From positions 1-41,408 of the forward strand of contig JAFQMS010000042.1 in the NCBI GenBank assembly GCA_017396145.1: DNA of 41,408 nt. Direction: 5' to 3'. Below, one piece after another: positions 32,781 through 41,408 of this stretch. The stretch's first letter is position 1, and every line of letters starts with the position of its first letter. Both the position numbers and the translations under genes were made by a program. The stretch comes from Lachnospiraceae bacterium. GTDB lineage: Bacteria > Bacillota > Clostridia > Lachnospirales > Lachnospiraceae. The notes under the pieces were generated by a model, which did not search any database, was not told where the DNA came from, and saw only the letters and a program-made list of their open reading frames with translations.

Positions 32781-34881
32781 TGGTGAAAAGGATATCTTAA
32801 CCGGAATATATAGCAGAGAAGGTTTTTGTGGAAAAGTTAAGACTTTATTTGCACAAAATCCAGAAGAGGATTATATCATTGCGGCATGGGATATTGAAAA
32901 GTTCAAGGTAATTAATGAATTATATGGAACTATAATCGGAGACAGAATATTAATTAATCTTGCTGCAAGGTTAAATAAATTGTGTACAGAGAAAGAGGGA
33001 TTTTGTGCTCGTCTTGAATCAGATCATTTTGCATTGTGTCTTCCTAACAAATATGTTAATTCTATAAGAGAATGTGCAGAAGAGATTATGATTACAGGAA
33101 TTTCTGTGGATGATGTAATATATCCGGTTGTAGTGCACATTGGAATGTATATGGTTGACGATCATAATGTGCCAGTAAGCACTATGTGTGATAGAGCTAA
33201 TCTTGCCCTTGATACGGTTAAGGGTAAGTATAATACAAGATGGGCTTACTATGATAAGAGTCTTACTCAGGAATTACTTAATGAGCAGGAAATCATCAAT
33301 CAGATGCAAAAAGCCTTGGATAATAAGGAATTCTACATTGTAATTCAGCCTATTGTTGATGCAATAACAAGAAAAGTTGTTGCCGGTGAAGCCTTGGTAA
33401 GATGGAGACATCCGGTAAAGGGTATTATTTCACCAGGTGTATTTATTCCTGTATTTGAAAGAAATGGTTTCATTGCTAATCTTGATATGTTTGTATGTCG
33501 CGAGGTTTGTAAGTATCTTGCTGAGAATAACGAAAAAGGTATTAGTAATGTCCCTATTTCCGTTAACATTTCAAGAATTAACTTCTATAATCCTAATTTA
33601 GGAGATAATATTTTAGAGATAACTAAGGAATATGATATAGATCCAAGACTTATTAAGATAGAGATTACAGAAAGTGCATATAACGATAATACTTATGACT
33701 TGTTAAGTGCAATGTCTGAGTTTAAACAGATTGGTTTTCAAGTTCTCATGGATGACTTTGGAAGCGGGTATTCGTCACTTAATATGCTTAAGGATGTGCC
33801 TGTAGATGTTCTTAAAATTGATATGAAGTTTATGGAAGATTTGGATAGTTCAGAGAGAGCATGTAATATTTTGTTTAGTATTATTCAGATGGCAAAGCGC
33901 CTTAAGATGGGTATTGTTGCTGAAGGTGTTGAAACAAAGAATCAGTATGATATGCTAAAGAGTATGGGTTGTGATTCTATCCAAGGATACTATTTTTCAA
34001 GACCACTTGAGACTGATAAGTATACGGAGAAACTTCTTGAACCTGTTGAGAATACATATTCATTTGATAAAGAACTTAATGAAACTAAACAAGGTATTTT
34101 AGTAGTTGATGACAATGAGATGAGTAGAAAGATAATTGCATCAAGTATTAGTGACCAGTATAGAATTATGGAAGCTTGTAATGGTAGGGAAGCATTAGAA
34201 TTCATTAGAAATAATTTTGCTACCATTGACCTTGTTATTAGTGATATTGTAATGCCAGAGATGGATGGACTTACACTATTAAGAAATATCAAAGGTAGTG
34301 AGATATTTGGCTCTATTCCAGTTCTTGTTGTTACAAGTACAGATGCTAATGAGAACAGGGTCAAAGCCCTTGATATAGGAGCGCTAGATGTTATTGATAA
34401 GCCAATTGAACCAGTGCTTTTGCGTAACCGTGTACGTAATATATTTAATGCGGTAAGCGGTCAGCAAAATTACGGATACTATAAGCTTGTTAAGGATAAT
34501 GTGCTGTTGAAACAAAAACTGGATATGCTTACAGAAAGCAATAACCTTAGTATGTGTCGTATTCTTTTAGGTGGAGAAGGACCAGTTAAGAAAGTGGTTG
34601 ATGTGCAGTATTGTAATGAGACATACCTTGACATTCATAATCTTACAACTGACCAGTTAAAGGACGATATAAAGGTTATTCTGTCTACCATTACTGAGAA
34701 CTACGAGAATTGCTATGCAACAGTTCATAATGCAATATCTAAGAAAGAGCCAAAGGCTCAGATAAAATATAAGACAACTACTAAAGAAGGAATGCTTAAA
34801 GATGTGGTATGTGATATGGTATTCACATACTGGGATGACAACCAGATAGCAGTTGATATATGTGAGATTGTAGTGGATTAA
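32764..34881 (+). CDS. Degenerate GGDEF - EAL - receiver (REC) c-di-GMP protein
   Basis: A 705-residue cytoplasmic signalling protein. The GGDEF domain (about 1-165) is degenerate, with ESDHF in place of GGDEF, so it is not a cyclase. The EAL phosphodiesterase domain (about 180-430) keeps its catalytic set: EAL at 209-211, NISR, EITES, DDFGSGYSS, K in VLKID and AEGVET. A response-regulator receiver domain follows (about 445-565; acidic pair Asp449-Asp450, phospho-acceptor Asp494, VVTST, DKPI), with a ~130-residue C-terminal part of unknown type. Hydrolysis of c-di-GMP under phosphorelay control is expected. I take the ATG at 32764 behind GAGAGG, so the gene starts inside the amylase gene. The terminator is at 34913-34959. 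Confidence 0.9.
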   Translation: MNVMNSGEKDILTGIYSREGFCGKVKTLFAQNPEEDYIIAAWDIEKFKVINELYGTIIGDRILINLAARLNKLCTEKEGFCARLESDHFALCLPNKYVNSIRECAEEIMITGISVDDVIYPVVVHIGMYMVDDHNVPVSTMCDRANLALDTVKGKYNTRWAYYDKSLTQELLNEQEIINQMQKALDNKEFYIVIQPIVDAITRKVVAGEALVRWRHPVKGIISPGVFIPVFERNGFIANLDMFVCREVCKYLAENNEKGISNVPISVNISRINFYNPNLGDNILEITKEYDIDPRLIKIEITESAYNDNTYDLLSAMSEFKQIGFQVLMDDFGSGYSSLNMLKDVPVDVLKIDMKFMEDLDSSERACNILFSIIQMAKRLKMGIVAEGVETKNQYDMLKSMGCDSIQGYYFSRPLETDKYTEKLLEPVENTYSFDKELNETKQGILVVDDNEMSRKIIASSISDQYRIMEACNGREALEFIRNNFATIDLVISDIVMPEMDGLTLLRNIKGSEIFGSIPVLVVTSTDANENRVKALDIGALDVIDKPIEPVLLRNRVRNIFNAVSGQQNYGYYKLVKDNVLLKQKLDMLTESNNLSMCRILLGGEGPVKKVVDVQYCNETYLDIHNLTTDQLKDDIKVILSTITENYENCYATVHNAISKKEPKAQIKYKTTTKEGMLKDVVCDMVFTYWDDNQIAVDICEIVVD

Positions 34882-34912
34882 GGGATACTACATAGAATAA
34901 TATGAAGTTTGC

Positions 34913-34959
34913 ACAGGCTGGAAGTGACGATAGATTCGCACTTTCGGCCTGTTTTTTTG
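34913..34959 (+). terminator. Intrinsic terminator of the amylase/EAL operon
   Basis: ACAGGC plus AAGTG (from 34913) pairs with CACTT plus GCCTGT (to 34952) across a small internal mismatch and a 12-base loop, followed by seven T residues. The 325-bp gap beyond it holds the 35111-35139 promoter and otherwise only AT-rich sequence. Confidence 0.9.
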
Positions 34960-35110
34960 TTAGTTATGTTTAAAGTTTTGTTTTGTTTTGATTTCTTGTA
35001 AGAATTTTTCAAATATTATAAAAAAAGAAATGGATGAGTTTATTGAAGAAAAGAATGTAATTGCAAAAAAAGAAGAAAGTATTTTATTATTATGTATTTT
35101 CAACAAAATA

Positions 35111-35164
35111 TTGACACATCTAATTTAGTGAACTATAATTTAGTAAATCGTAAATAACTAAATT
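35111..35164 (+). promoter_or_regulatory. Consensus promoter with repeated TAATTTAGT sites
   Basis: TTGACA (35111-35116), a 17-bp spacer and TATAAT (35134-35139) match the sigma-A consensus exactly. Copies of TAATTTAGT occur at about 35121-35129 (inside the spacer) and 35136-35144 (over the -10), and the inverted ACTAAATT at about 35157-35164. Such a layout suggests a strong promoter held off by a repressor. It serves the ATPase gene at 35207. Confidence 0.8.
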
Positions 35165-35206
35165 GTGATTAAGCAAATTGCAGATGTTACTAGGGAGGAT
35201 TTTATT

Positions 35207-36595
35207 ATGTTTATAGGTAGAGAAAAAGAACTTGACAGTTTGGATAGACTTTATAAATCTAATAGATTTGAATTTGCAGTAATATATGGGCGTAGGCGTG
35301 TTGGCAAGACTGCCCTAATTAATGAGTTTACTAAAGATAAGCCAACCATTAGTTTTACAGGGGTTGAGACCAATGAGAGACAGAATCTGGAGAACTTTAG
35401 TAAATGCATATTTGAATATTTTACAAGTGGACCGGTTAGCATTTCTTTCGATTCTTTTCAGTTGGCATTGGAGTATGTTTTTGACCTTGCTAAGGAAGAA
35501 AGGATAGTATTGGTAATCGATGAGTACCCATATGTGGCTCGTTCTTCAAAAAGCCTTGCTTCCACATTGCAATTATTGATTGATAAATACAAAGATAATT
35601 CAAAGTTGTTTATTATTCTATGTGGTTCATCTATGTCGTATATGGAAGATCAGGTTCTTGCTTATAAAGCACCACTTTATGGGCGAAGAACAGCTCAATT
35701 TAAGATACAACCTTTTGAATTTCGTGAGGCTTGCCAGTATTTTAGTTATTTACCTGATGAATGCAAGGCATTAGCTTATGGAATTGTTGGCGGAACACCA
35801 CAGTATTTATTGCAGTTAGATGATAGGTTATCCATAGAAGAGAATATTAAAAACACATACCTTAATACAACGTCTTCTATTTATGAGGAACCACAGAATT
35901 TATTAAAGCAGGAAGTGCGTGAACCAGCTATTTATAATGCTATTATTGGGGCTATTGCTACAGGACATTCAAAGATGTCACAGATATCATCGAAGACCCA
36001 AGAAGATACCAGTGTGTGCGCAACTTATATTAAGAATCTGATTTCTCTTGGAATTGTTAAAAGAGAAGTTCCTTATGGGGAAGATTCAGCACGCAAAACA
36101 ATATATTCTATTGAAGATAATATGTTTCGTTTCTGGTATCGATTTGTTCCAGAAAATACTTCTATTATTGCTCGTGGTGCCACAGACCTAGCATATAAAA
36201 GAATTGAACCGAATTTATCTCAGTATATGGGTGGCGTGTTTGAGGAGATATGCAAACAATACCTATGGAATCTTATGTTATCAGGAAAATGCGAAATAGA
36301 TTTTGTTGATATTGGCAGATGGTGGGGGACTAATTCAAGAACCAGGCAACAGGTTGAAATTGATATTATGGGAACTGCTGATAAGAATACAGCACTGTTT
36401 GGTGAATGTAAATGGACGAATGAAAAAGTTGACCTAGGAGTATTAGAAGGTTTGGTTGAAAAAAGTCAAATGTTTCATTTTGAGAATAAGCATTATTATA
36501 TCTTTGCTAAAAGTGGATTTACAAAGGGATGTGTAGATAAGGCAAAAGAGATGGGAAATGTTACATTAGTTAGATATAAGGATATGATTCCATAA
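35207..36595 (+). CDS. AAA-type P-loop ATPase with winged-helix and DUF234/PD-(D/E)XK-like C-terminus
   Basis: A 462-residue 'archaeal ATPase'-type protein. The N-terminal NTPase (about 1-220) has the P-loop GRRRVGKTALI (near residue 26) and the Walker B VLVIDEYPY, followed by a sensor-like LFIILCGSS. A winged-helix segment (about 255-310, KMSQISSKTQEDTSVCATYI) comes next, then a DUF234 tail whose EIDIMG...GECKW pattern matches a D-x(n)-ExK nuclease core. Proteins of this type are widespread, often mobile or standalone, with unproven roles suspected in DNA processing or defence. The start is the ATG at 35207 behind AGGGAGG; a GTG at 35165 lies upstream. The stop codon lies in the loop of a 21-bp inverted repeat. 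Confidence 0.87.
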   Translation: MFIGREKELDSLDRLYKSNRFEFAVIYGRRRVGKTALINEFTKDKPTISFTGVETNERQNLENFSKCIFEYFTSGPVSISFDSFQLALEYVFDLAKEERIVLVIDEYPYVARSSKSLASTLQLLIDKYKDNSKLFIILCGSSMSYMEDQVLAYKAPLYGRRTAQFKIQPFEFREACQYFSYLPDECKALAYGIVGGTPQYLLQLDDRLSIEENIKNTYLNTTSSIYEEPQNLLKQEVREPAIYNAIIGAIATGHSKMSQISSKTQEDTSVCATYIKNLISLGIVKREVPYGEDSARKTIYSIEDNMFRFWYRFVPENTSIIARGATDLAYKRIEPNLSQYMGGVFEEICKQYLWNLMLSGKCEIDFVDIGRWWGTNSRTRQQVEIDIMGTADKNTALFGECKWTNEKVDLGVLEGLVEKSQMFHFENKHYYIFAKSGFTKGCVDKAKEMGNVTLVRYKDMIP

Positions 36596-36616
36596 TGGAA
36601 TCATATCCTTATATCT
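36572..36616 (+). terminator. 21-bp perfect inverted repeat with the stop codon as loop
   Basis: Arms 36572-36592 and 36596-36616 are exact reverse complements; the three-base loop is the TAA stop of the ATPase gene. The first arm encodes the last seven residues. No T-run follows, so termination efficiency is uncertain; mRNA stabilisation is an alternative. Confidence 0.7.
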
Positions 36617-36782
36617 TCTTGAATCCCCACTCTCCTTATGCTATAATGATTAGATTAAGAACCATACATAATAAAGCGTTTAATGAGTGCTATTAAAGTA
36701 CTTTATATTTAACAAAAGATTAAAAAGTAAAGAAAGAATTCTATAAACTAGATAATTTGACACCAAGAAAGGGCACACAATT

Positions 36783-38378
36783 ATGAAAAAAAGAATTTTG
36801 GCTATTTTAATGGTAACGGTAATGGTTTTATCTATGGCGGCTTGTAGTAGTGATAATACTGGCGCAGATGATAAGGAAAACACCGAGAATGATGGAGGTA
36901 ACAACAAAACCGACAATAACTCAGATAATAACAGTGATAAAGATGACAACAACAATAATAATGATAAAGACAACGACAGCAGCAATGACAATACGCCTGT
37001 TGTAGAAGGCACTGCTAACGGTAACGAGGCTGGTTTTGACGAGGCTGAACTTGCTATTTATAATGCACTATTTGACCTTGATAATAAGATATCTGTGAAA
37101 GTTACTATTTCTCAAGAAGAGATTAATAAGATTCAGTCAGACTACAAAAGATATGAAAAATCACCAATCTATAGAATTGCTGAAAAAGTAACTTTTGATA
37201 TTAACGGAGAGATTTATGAGATTGAAGACGTTGGTATTAGAATGAAGGGTAATACTTCTCGTACAGATTTAATTGCTAGAGATGGAAGATATCATCTTAC
37301 TCATTTTAGACTTAGTTTCGATGAGACCTTTGATGAGACTGAGTACTATGGAAGTGAAGCAAGAGTATGGGATTGTGAAGAAGAAAGACAGGCAAGAAAG
37401 GATAGAACTTTTGCTACATTATCTTCTATGGAATTAAAGTATAATGGAACAGGTGACCGTACATACTCTACTGAAGTTTATGCACATGAATTCTTCATAA
37501 ATAACGGTGTTTTAGCCCAGAAATGTACTGAAGCAACATTTAATTTTGGAGAGACAGATTTTGGAGTATATACAATATATGAGCCAGTAGACAAAACATT
37601 TATCGAAAGAAATCTACCTGAAGAAGACTGGGATGGAGACCTTTATAAGGCACAATGGACTTATGTTCCTGCTAACTATTCATATATGTGTTCTTATGGA
37701 ATAGAAGATGAGATAACAAGAACTTTCTATAACTATGACCTTAAGACTAACAAAAAGTCTTCAGATCATTCAAGTATAAGAAACCTTATTGATACTATTA
37801 ACACAAAGAATAGTAAAGAGAGCATTGAAAGTGTGGTTGATATAGATTATTTCATAAAATTTGCGGCAACAAGTTATTTTGCAGGATGTCCTGATGATGT
37901 AAGAAATAATTACAATAACCACTATGTATATTTTAAGAAAAGTGATGGTAAAGCTATATTTATTCCATATGATTATGACAGATGTTTTGGACATACAGGC
38001 GGATATAATCCGGATGGACAGTGTATGACATCAGTTTCTCCGTTTGAAACTCGCGCTGTGGGTGCTCGTGAGGGAGATGTAAACCAGATGTTTATGCAGA
38101 TTGTTACTGAGTCAGGATATTATGTAGATGAATATGTTGCAGAACTGAAAAGACTGATGGATAGTGAATGGTTAACATATGACAAGTTTTTAGAAATCTA
38201 CAATAAGATAGAAACTAATTACAAGGATAACGCTGTACCAACATATAACTTTAAGTCTTGTGATGAGCAGGCACTTGCTTTTGGAGATAACAATACACAA
38301 GGTAATATGCATGTTGATGTATACCTTGATACAATTAAAAATACATGTGCTAGCGCAATTATTGCCCTTGCTAAATAG
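36783..38378 (+). CDS. CotH-kinase-family lipoprotein
   Basis: A 531-residue lipoprotein. The signal ends in SMAAC (lipobox Cys at about 21), followed by a ~55-residue Asn/Asp/Lys/Ser low-complexity linker that would hold the domain off the membrane. The remainder matches CotH: VGIRMKGNTSR near the start, FNFGETDFGVYTIYEPVDKTF in the middle, and NHYVYFKKSD...FIPYDYDRCFGHTGG, the Asp-containing active-site region. CotH of spore coats is an atypical kinase acting on proteins; extracellular Lachnospiraceae homologues have also been linked to cellulosome-like or adhesion proteins. The substrate here is unknown. The ATG lacks a strong Shine-Dalgarno (GAAAGGG at some distance). Confidence 0.88.
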   Translation: MKKRILAILMVTVMVLSMAACSSDNTGADDKENTENDGGNNKTDNNSDNNSDKDDNNNNNDKDNDSSNDNTPVVEGTANGNEAGFDEAELAIYNALFDLDNKISVKVTISQEEINKIQSDYKRYEKSPIYRIAEKVTFDINGEIYEIEDVGIRMKGNTSRTDLIARDGRYHLTHFRLSFDETFDETEYYGSEARVWDCEEERQARKDRTFATLSSMELKYNGTGDRTYSTEVYAHEFFINNGVLAQKCTEATFNFGETDFGVYTIYEPVDKTFIERNLPEEDWDGDLYKAQWTYVPANYSYMCSYGIEDEITRTFYNYDLKTNKKSSDHSSIRNLIDTINTKNSKESIESVVDIDYFIKFAATSYFAGCPDDVRNNYNNHYVYFKKSDGKAIFIPYDYDRCFGHTGGYNPDGQCMTSVSPFETRAVGAREGDVNQMFMQIVTESGYYVDEYVAELKRLMDSEWLTYDKFLEIYNKIETNYKDNAVPTYNFKSCDEQALAFGDNNTQGNMHVDVYLDTIKNTCASAIIALAK

Positions 38379-38458
38379 TTTGGTGATTGTATTTTATAAG
38401 GGAGAATTAAGGATAATACAAAGGGAATAAAGAAGGATATCAGATATAGGTGATTAAA

Positions 38459-39637
38459 GTGATTAAGAAAAGATTTGTGTGTCTTTTGACAACGGGAATT
38501 ATAGCTATGGCACTTACAGGCTGTAACGACGGCGATGAAAAATATGATAAAGGTGTAAAAGCTTTCGAAGCGCAGAATTATGAATCCGCGGTGATATATT
38601 TTAGCGAGGCAATAGAAGAGAATCCTGAAGTGGCAGATTATTATATTTATCACGGAATGGCGTTAATCAAGACTGGTAATATGGAAGAGGCGGTACTAGA
38701 ATTTGATAAAGCCATCCTTGATACGGATAATCAGATTGTTAGAAGGAATAATAAGAAGGCATACAGAGGAAAGGGAATTGCCTACTTTGAAATGGCGGAT
38801 TACGAAGAATCTGTGGAGTGTTTTAACAAGGCTTTGGAAATTAATGAACTAAATGATATTAACAAAGATATTAATTATTATAAGTCTAATGCCCAGGAAG
38901 CGCTTAAAGATTATGAGGGAGCCGTTGAGACTTGTGATAAACTTCTTGAAAATGATAAATCAGATGCATCTGTTTTCTTTAGAAGAGCAAAGTGTCTTGC
39001 GGGTCTTGGAAAATTTGATGAAGCAGTAAAGGATTACGATAAGGCTATTGAACTAGATAATACTAATTATGATTATTATTTTGGTAAATATGATTCATTA
39101 ATAGAAGATGGCAAGGAAGAAGAAGCTAATGAGGTAATTAAAAAGGCACTTACAATTAAGGGCTCTAAGAAAGACAATGCATTTTCCCTTGCGAAACTTT
39201 ATTATCTTACAGGTGACTTTGAATCTGCAAAACCGTTATTCGAAACGGCTTATGAAGACGATAATATGCAAGCAGCATATTACCTTGGAGTAATGTATCG
39301 TAAGGATAAGAAGAACAAGGAAGCGGCAAAATACCTAAAAGAGTATATAGATTCAGAGACTGTACTTCGAAGCGCATTACCATATAGTGAGTTGATTCTT
39401 TGTGATATATATCTGAAAAACTTTGATGAAGCAAAGGAAATGATTGAGAAAGCATACAAACTTAAAGATGCAGACAATATGCAGGTGATAGAGTATAATG
39501 AAGTTGTTCTTTATGAGAAAATGCTTGACTTTGATACTGCATACGAAAAATGTAAGACCTATATGGAAAAATACCCTGATGATAAGGCAATGGCAAAGGA
39601 ACTAAAGTTTTTAGCAACAAGAATTTCAGAAAAATAA
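38459..39637 (+). CDS. Tetratricopeptide-repeat lipoprotein
   Basis: A 392-residue lipoprotein with lipobox LTGC (Cys near 22) followed by about nine or ten TPR units. Repeats such as YESAVIYFSEAIEENPE, ADYEESVECFNKALEIN and FDEAVKDYDKAIELDN show the A/G-x-Y/F and A20-type pattern. TPR solenoids mediate protein-protein contacts, here on the outer face of the membrane. I favour the GTG at 38459, five bases after AGGTGA, but an in-frame GTG at 38450 behind AAGGAT is also possible and would add three residues. It lies 80 bp after the CotH lipoprotein; whether they share a transcript is not shown. No specific partner is evident. Confidence 0.85.
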   Translation: MIKKRFVCLLTTGIIAMALTGCNDGDEKYDKGVKAFEAQNYESAVIYFSEAIEENPEVADYYIYHGMALIKTGNMEEAVLEFDKAILDTDNQIVRRNNKKAYRGKGIAYFEMADYEESVECFNKALEINELNDINKDINYYKSNAQEALKDYEGAVETCDKLLENDKSDASVFFRRAKCLAGLGKFDEAVKDYDKAIELDNTNYDYYFGKYDSLIEDGKEEEANEVIKKALTIKGSKKDNAFSLAKLYYLTGDFESAKPLFETAYEDDNMQAAYYLGVMYRKDKKNKEAAKYLKEYIDSETVLRSALPYSELILCDIYLKNFDEAKEMIEKAYKLKDADNMQVIEYNEVVLYEKMLDFDTAYEKCKTYMEKYPDDKAMAKELKFLATRISEK

Positions 39638-39726
39638 TGACATGAAACGCATACTTAGTAAATTGTCTTATAGAATGAATTTGGGAAAGTATTAAATGAT
39701 ATTTAGTATTTATAATTGGAGGAAAT

Positions 39727-40974
39727 ATGTCTGACATATTTGAAATAAAAGAAGACGAAGAGCGTCTTATATTAGCAGCAGTGTGTGTTAATAAAAATGA
39801 TGATACCAAGCAGTCCTTAGTGGAATTAAAAGAACTTGCCCAGACGGCAGGTGCACTGACTGTTGCCACAGTTATTCAAAACCTTGATGCTCCGGTAGCA
39901 GCTACTTATCTTGGTAAGGGTAAGATGGAAGAGATAAGGTTATTGGCACAACAGTTAGATGCCACAACTTTAGTATGTGATGATGAGCTTTCTCCAGTCC
40001 AACTTAAGAATCTAGAAGACGCAGTTGGCATTAAAGTTATTGATAGAACCATCCTCATATTAGATATCTTTGCCCAACGCGCAGTTACCAAAGAAGGAAA
40101 ACTTCAAGTTGAATTAGCCCAACTTCGTTATAGGGCTACCAGACTTGTGGGACTTGGCAAGTCGCTATCAAGACTTGGTGGTGGTATTGGTACACGAGGC
40201 CCTGGTGAGAAGAAATTAGAGATGGACAAGCGTCTTATTAAAGATAGGATTTCACAACTTAAATCTGAACTTGCCAATGTGGAATCGCAAAGAAAGACTA
40301 ACAGAGTTCTTCGAACCAATAACGAAGTTCCGGTAGTTGCTATAGTAGGATATACTAATGCGGGTAAATCCACTTTACTTAATAAACTTACAGGGGCAGG
40401 AGTGCTAGAACAGGACCAGTTATTCGCCACTCTTGACCCAACCACAAGAAAGTACAAGTTAGAAAGTGGACAAGAGGTTTTACTTACTGATACAGTAGGA
40501 TTTATTAGGAAATTACCTCATCATTTAGTTGAAGCATTTAAAAGTACATTGGAGGAAGCAAAATATGCTGATATAATACTCCATGTAGTGGATAGTTCTA
40601 ATGAGGATTTTCATATGCAAATGCATGTGGTATATGACACATTAAGACAGTTAAAGGTTGAAGATAAGACGGTAATCACCGCTTTTAATAAGGTTGACAG
40701 ACTGGAAAATGACGAAGTTTTAAAAGACCTTAGAGCAGATGAAACCATTAAGATAAGTGCAAAATCCGGTACAAATCTTGATGAACTTATGAAACTTATT
40801 GAGGAAGTTTTGCGTAAGCAAAAAACACTTATTGAAAAAGTATTTCCATATGCTCAGGCAGGAAGGATTCAGCAGATTAGAAAATATGGACAATTATTAA
40901 TAGAAGAATACAGACAAGAAGGAATATTTGTAAAAGCATATGTACCTAACAAGTTGTATAATGAGTGGTTTTAA
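39727..40974 (+). CDS. hflX: Ribosome-associated GTPase HflX
   Basis: A 415-residue GTPase. The N-terminal HflX domain (about 1-190) includes TYLGKGK, DDELSPVQLKNLE, DRTILILDIFAQRA and the Gly-rich SRLGGGIGTRGPGEKKLE. A coiled segment then leads to the G domain (about 200-365): VGYTNAGKST, DTVGFIRKLPHHL and NKVD. HflX splits or rescues stalled 70S ribosomes, especially after heat or antibiotic stress. The length is typical. The ATG follows TTGGAGG. It is the third gene in the window likely to act on ribosomes, after the RelE/ParE toxin region and the GTPase-NYN fusion. Confidence 0.95.
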   Translation: MSDIFEIKEDEERLILAAVCVNKNDDTKQSLVELKELAQTAGALTVATVIQNLDAPVAATYLGKGKMEEIRLLAQQLDATTLVCDDELSPVQLKNLEDAVGIKVIDRTILILDIFAQRAVTKEGKLQVELAQLRYRATRLVGLGKSLSRLGGGIGTRGPGEKKLEMDKRLIKDRISQLKSELANVESQRKTNRVLRTNNEVPVVAIVGYTNAGKSTLLNKLTGAGVLEQDQLFATLDPTTRKYKLESGQEVLLTDTVGFIRKLPHHLVEAFKSTLEEAKYADIILHVVDSSNEDFHMQMHVVYDTLRQLKVEDKTVITAFNKVDRLENDEVLKDLRADETIKISAKSGTNLDELMKLIEEVLRKQKTLIEKVFPYAQAGRIQQIRKYGQLLIEEYRQEGIFVKAYVPNKLYNEWF

Positions 40975-41034
40975 ATTGTAAGAGTGGTATATTGATATGT
41001 TGATATTTTGAGTTAATTTGATTTTGGAGGATTT

Positions 41035-41408
41035 ATGAGTTTAGCAGATAAAATATTTATAGATATGTGCTCTGATATTATTGAAAATGGAATGAGCAGT
41101 GAAGGATTAGAAGTTAGACCTAGATGGGAAGATGGGACTCCTGCTCATACTATTAAGAAATTTGGTGTGGTTAGCCGTTATGATTTGTCTAAAGAATTTC
41201 CGGCAATTACACTTAGAAGAACAGGCATTAAGTCTTGTATTGATGAACTTTTATGGATTTGGCAGAAGAAATCTAATAATATTAATGAATTAAATAGTCA
41301 TATATGGGATAGTTGGGCTGATGAGACAGGTTCAATAGGTAAGGCATATGGATATCAGATGCAGGTTAAACACCAGTATCCGGAGGGGATGATGGACCAG
41401 GTGGACAG
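41035..41408 (+). CDS. thyA: Thymidylate synthase (ThyA), 3'-truncated by window edge
   Basis: The first 124 residues of a folate-dependent thymidylate synthase that methylates dUMP to dTMP with 5,10-methylenetetrahydrofolate. Family marks present are FPAITLRRTGIKS, the DELLWIWQKKSNNINEL helix, and HIWDSWADETGSIGKAYGYQ; the catalytic Cys lies beyond the window. The frame is open to the right edge. The ATG at 41035 is preceded by TTGGAGG at ideal spacing. The gap to hflX is 60 bp. Because the gene is cut, nothing can be said about a linked dihydrofolate reductase gene downstream. Confidence 0.95.
   Translation, partial: MSLADKIFIDMCSDIIENGMSSEGLEVRPRWEDGTPAHTIKKFGVVSRYDLSKEFPAITLRRTGIKSCIDELLWIWQKKSNNINELNSHIWDSWADETGSIGKAYGYQMQVKHQYPEGMMDQVD

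Noticed and set aside
32764-33260. Active diguanylate cyclase in the GGDEF-EAL-REC protein
   Set aside because: The signature is ESDHF instead of GGDEF, so catalysis is not expected; a GTP-sensing or structural role is possible.
35030-35128. A 32-codon open frame before the ATPase gene
   Set aside because: No ribosome site, low-complexity Lys/Glu start, and it runs through the consensus promoter.
36850-37010. Asn/Asp codon-rich tract as a microsatellite or repeat array
   Set aside because: It is translated in frame as the flexible linker of the CotH lipoprotein, and the nucleotide pattern is irregular.
1-41408. CRISPR arrays, complete insertion sequences, prophage or integrase genes
   Set aside because: No regularly spaced repeats and no transposase, integrase or phage structural motifs were seen on either strand.

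Overview
The window is AT-rich, compactly coded DNA from a Gram-positive anaerobe of the class Clostridia, most likely a Lachnospiraceae-type organism. This is inferred from codon and base use, strong AGGAGG-type ribosome sites, lipoprotein signals, an FprA-type flavoprotein, a TM1266-type iron-hydrogenase regulator, an S8 peptidase without a signal peptide and several c-di-GMP proteins. I cannot name the species. All genes but one (a PHP phosphoesterase at 10.3-11.2 kb) lie on the + strand. I see no rRNA, tRNA, CRISPR array, complete IS element or phage module.

1-9.2 kb: a MATE exporter cut by the left edge, an FprA-like O2/NO-reducing flavodiiron protein, a polar amino-acid ABC importer whose permease carries two nearly identical binding domains plus its ATPase, an S8 peptidase, and a membrane diguanylate cyclase. 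9.2-20 kb: a DRE-TIM aldolase, the PHP phosphoesterase, a membrane metallophosphoesterase, a second MATE exporter, an NSS sodium symporter, a YlmH-type S4 RNA-binding protein, a pair of PLP enzymes of cysteine/methionine metabolism, glutamate racemase and a small repeat-built membrane protein.

20-25.5 kb is more accessory. A truncated phosphatase-like gene and an orphan gene lie between two ~70-bp imperfect direct repeats just before aspartate kinase. Then come a strong leader hairpin, small membrane proteins (one apparently frameshifted), a CPBP protease and a RelB/ParE-type toxin-antitoxin pair.

25.5-41.4 kb: the toxin-antitoxin pair runs directly into an 875-residue Tet(M)/EF-G-like translation GTPase fused to a C-terminal Rae1/YacP-type NYN nuclease domain, the most striking object here. 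It is followed by small proteins, the hydrogenase regulator, a calcium-loop protein, a flavodoxin-like/alpha-amylase fusion that overlaps a GGDEF-EAL-REC gene, a P-loop ATPase with a DUF234/PD-(D/E)XK-like tail behind a consensus promoter, a CotH lipoprotein, a TPR lipoprotein, HflX, and the start of thymidylate synthase.

Functional themes: amino-acid uptake and sulfur amino-acid metabolism; c-di-GMP signalling, one gene of which is translationally overlapped with a cytoplasmic amylase; and ribosome-directed functions (RelE/ParE-family toxin, GTPase-NYN fusion, HflX, YlmH). All functions are read from motifs by eye; no database search was run.
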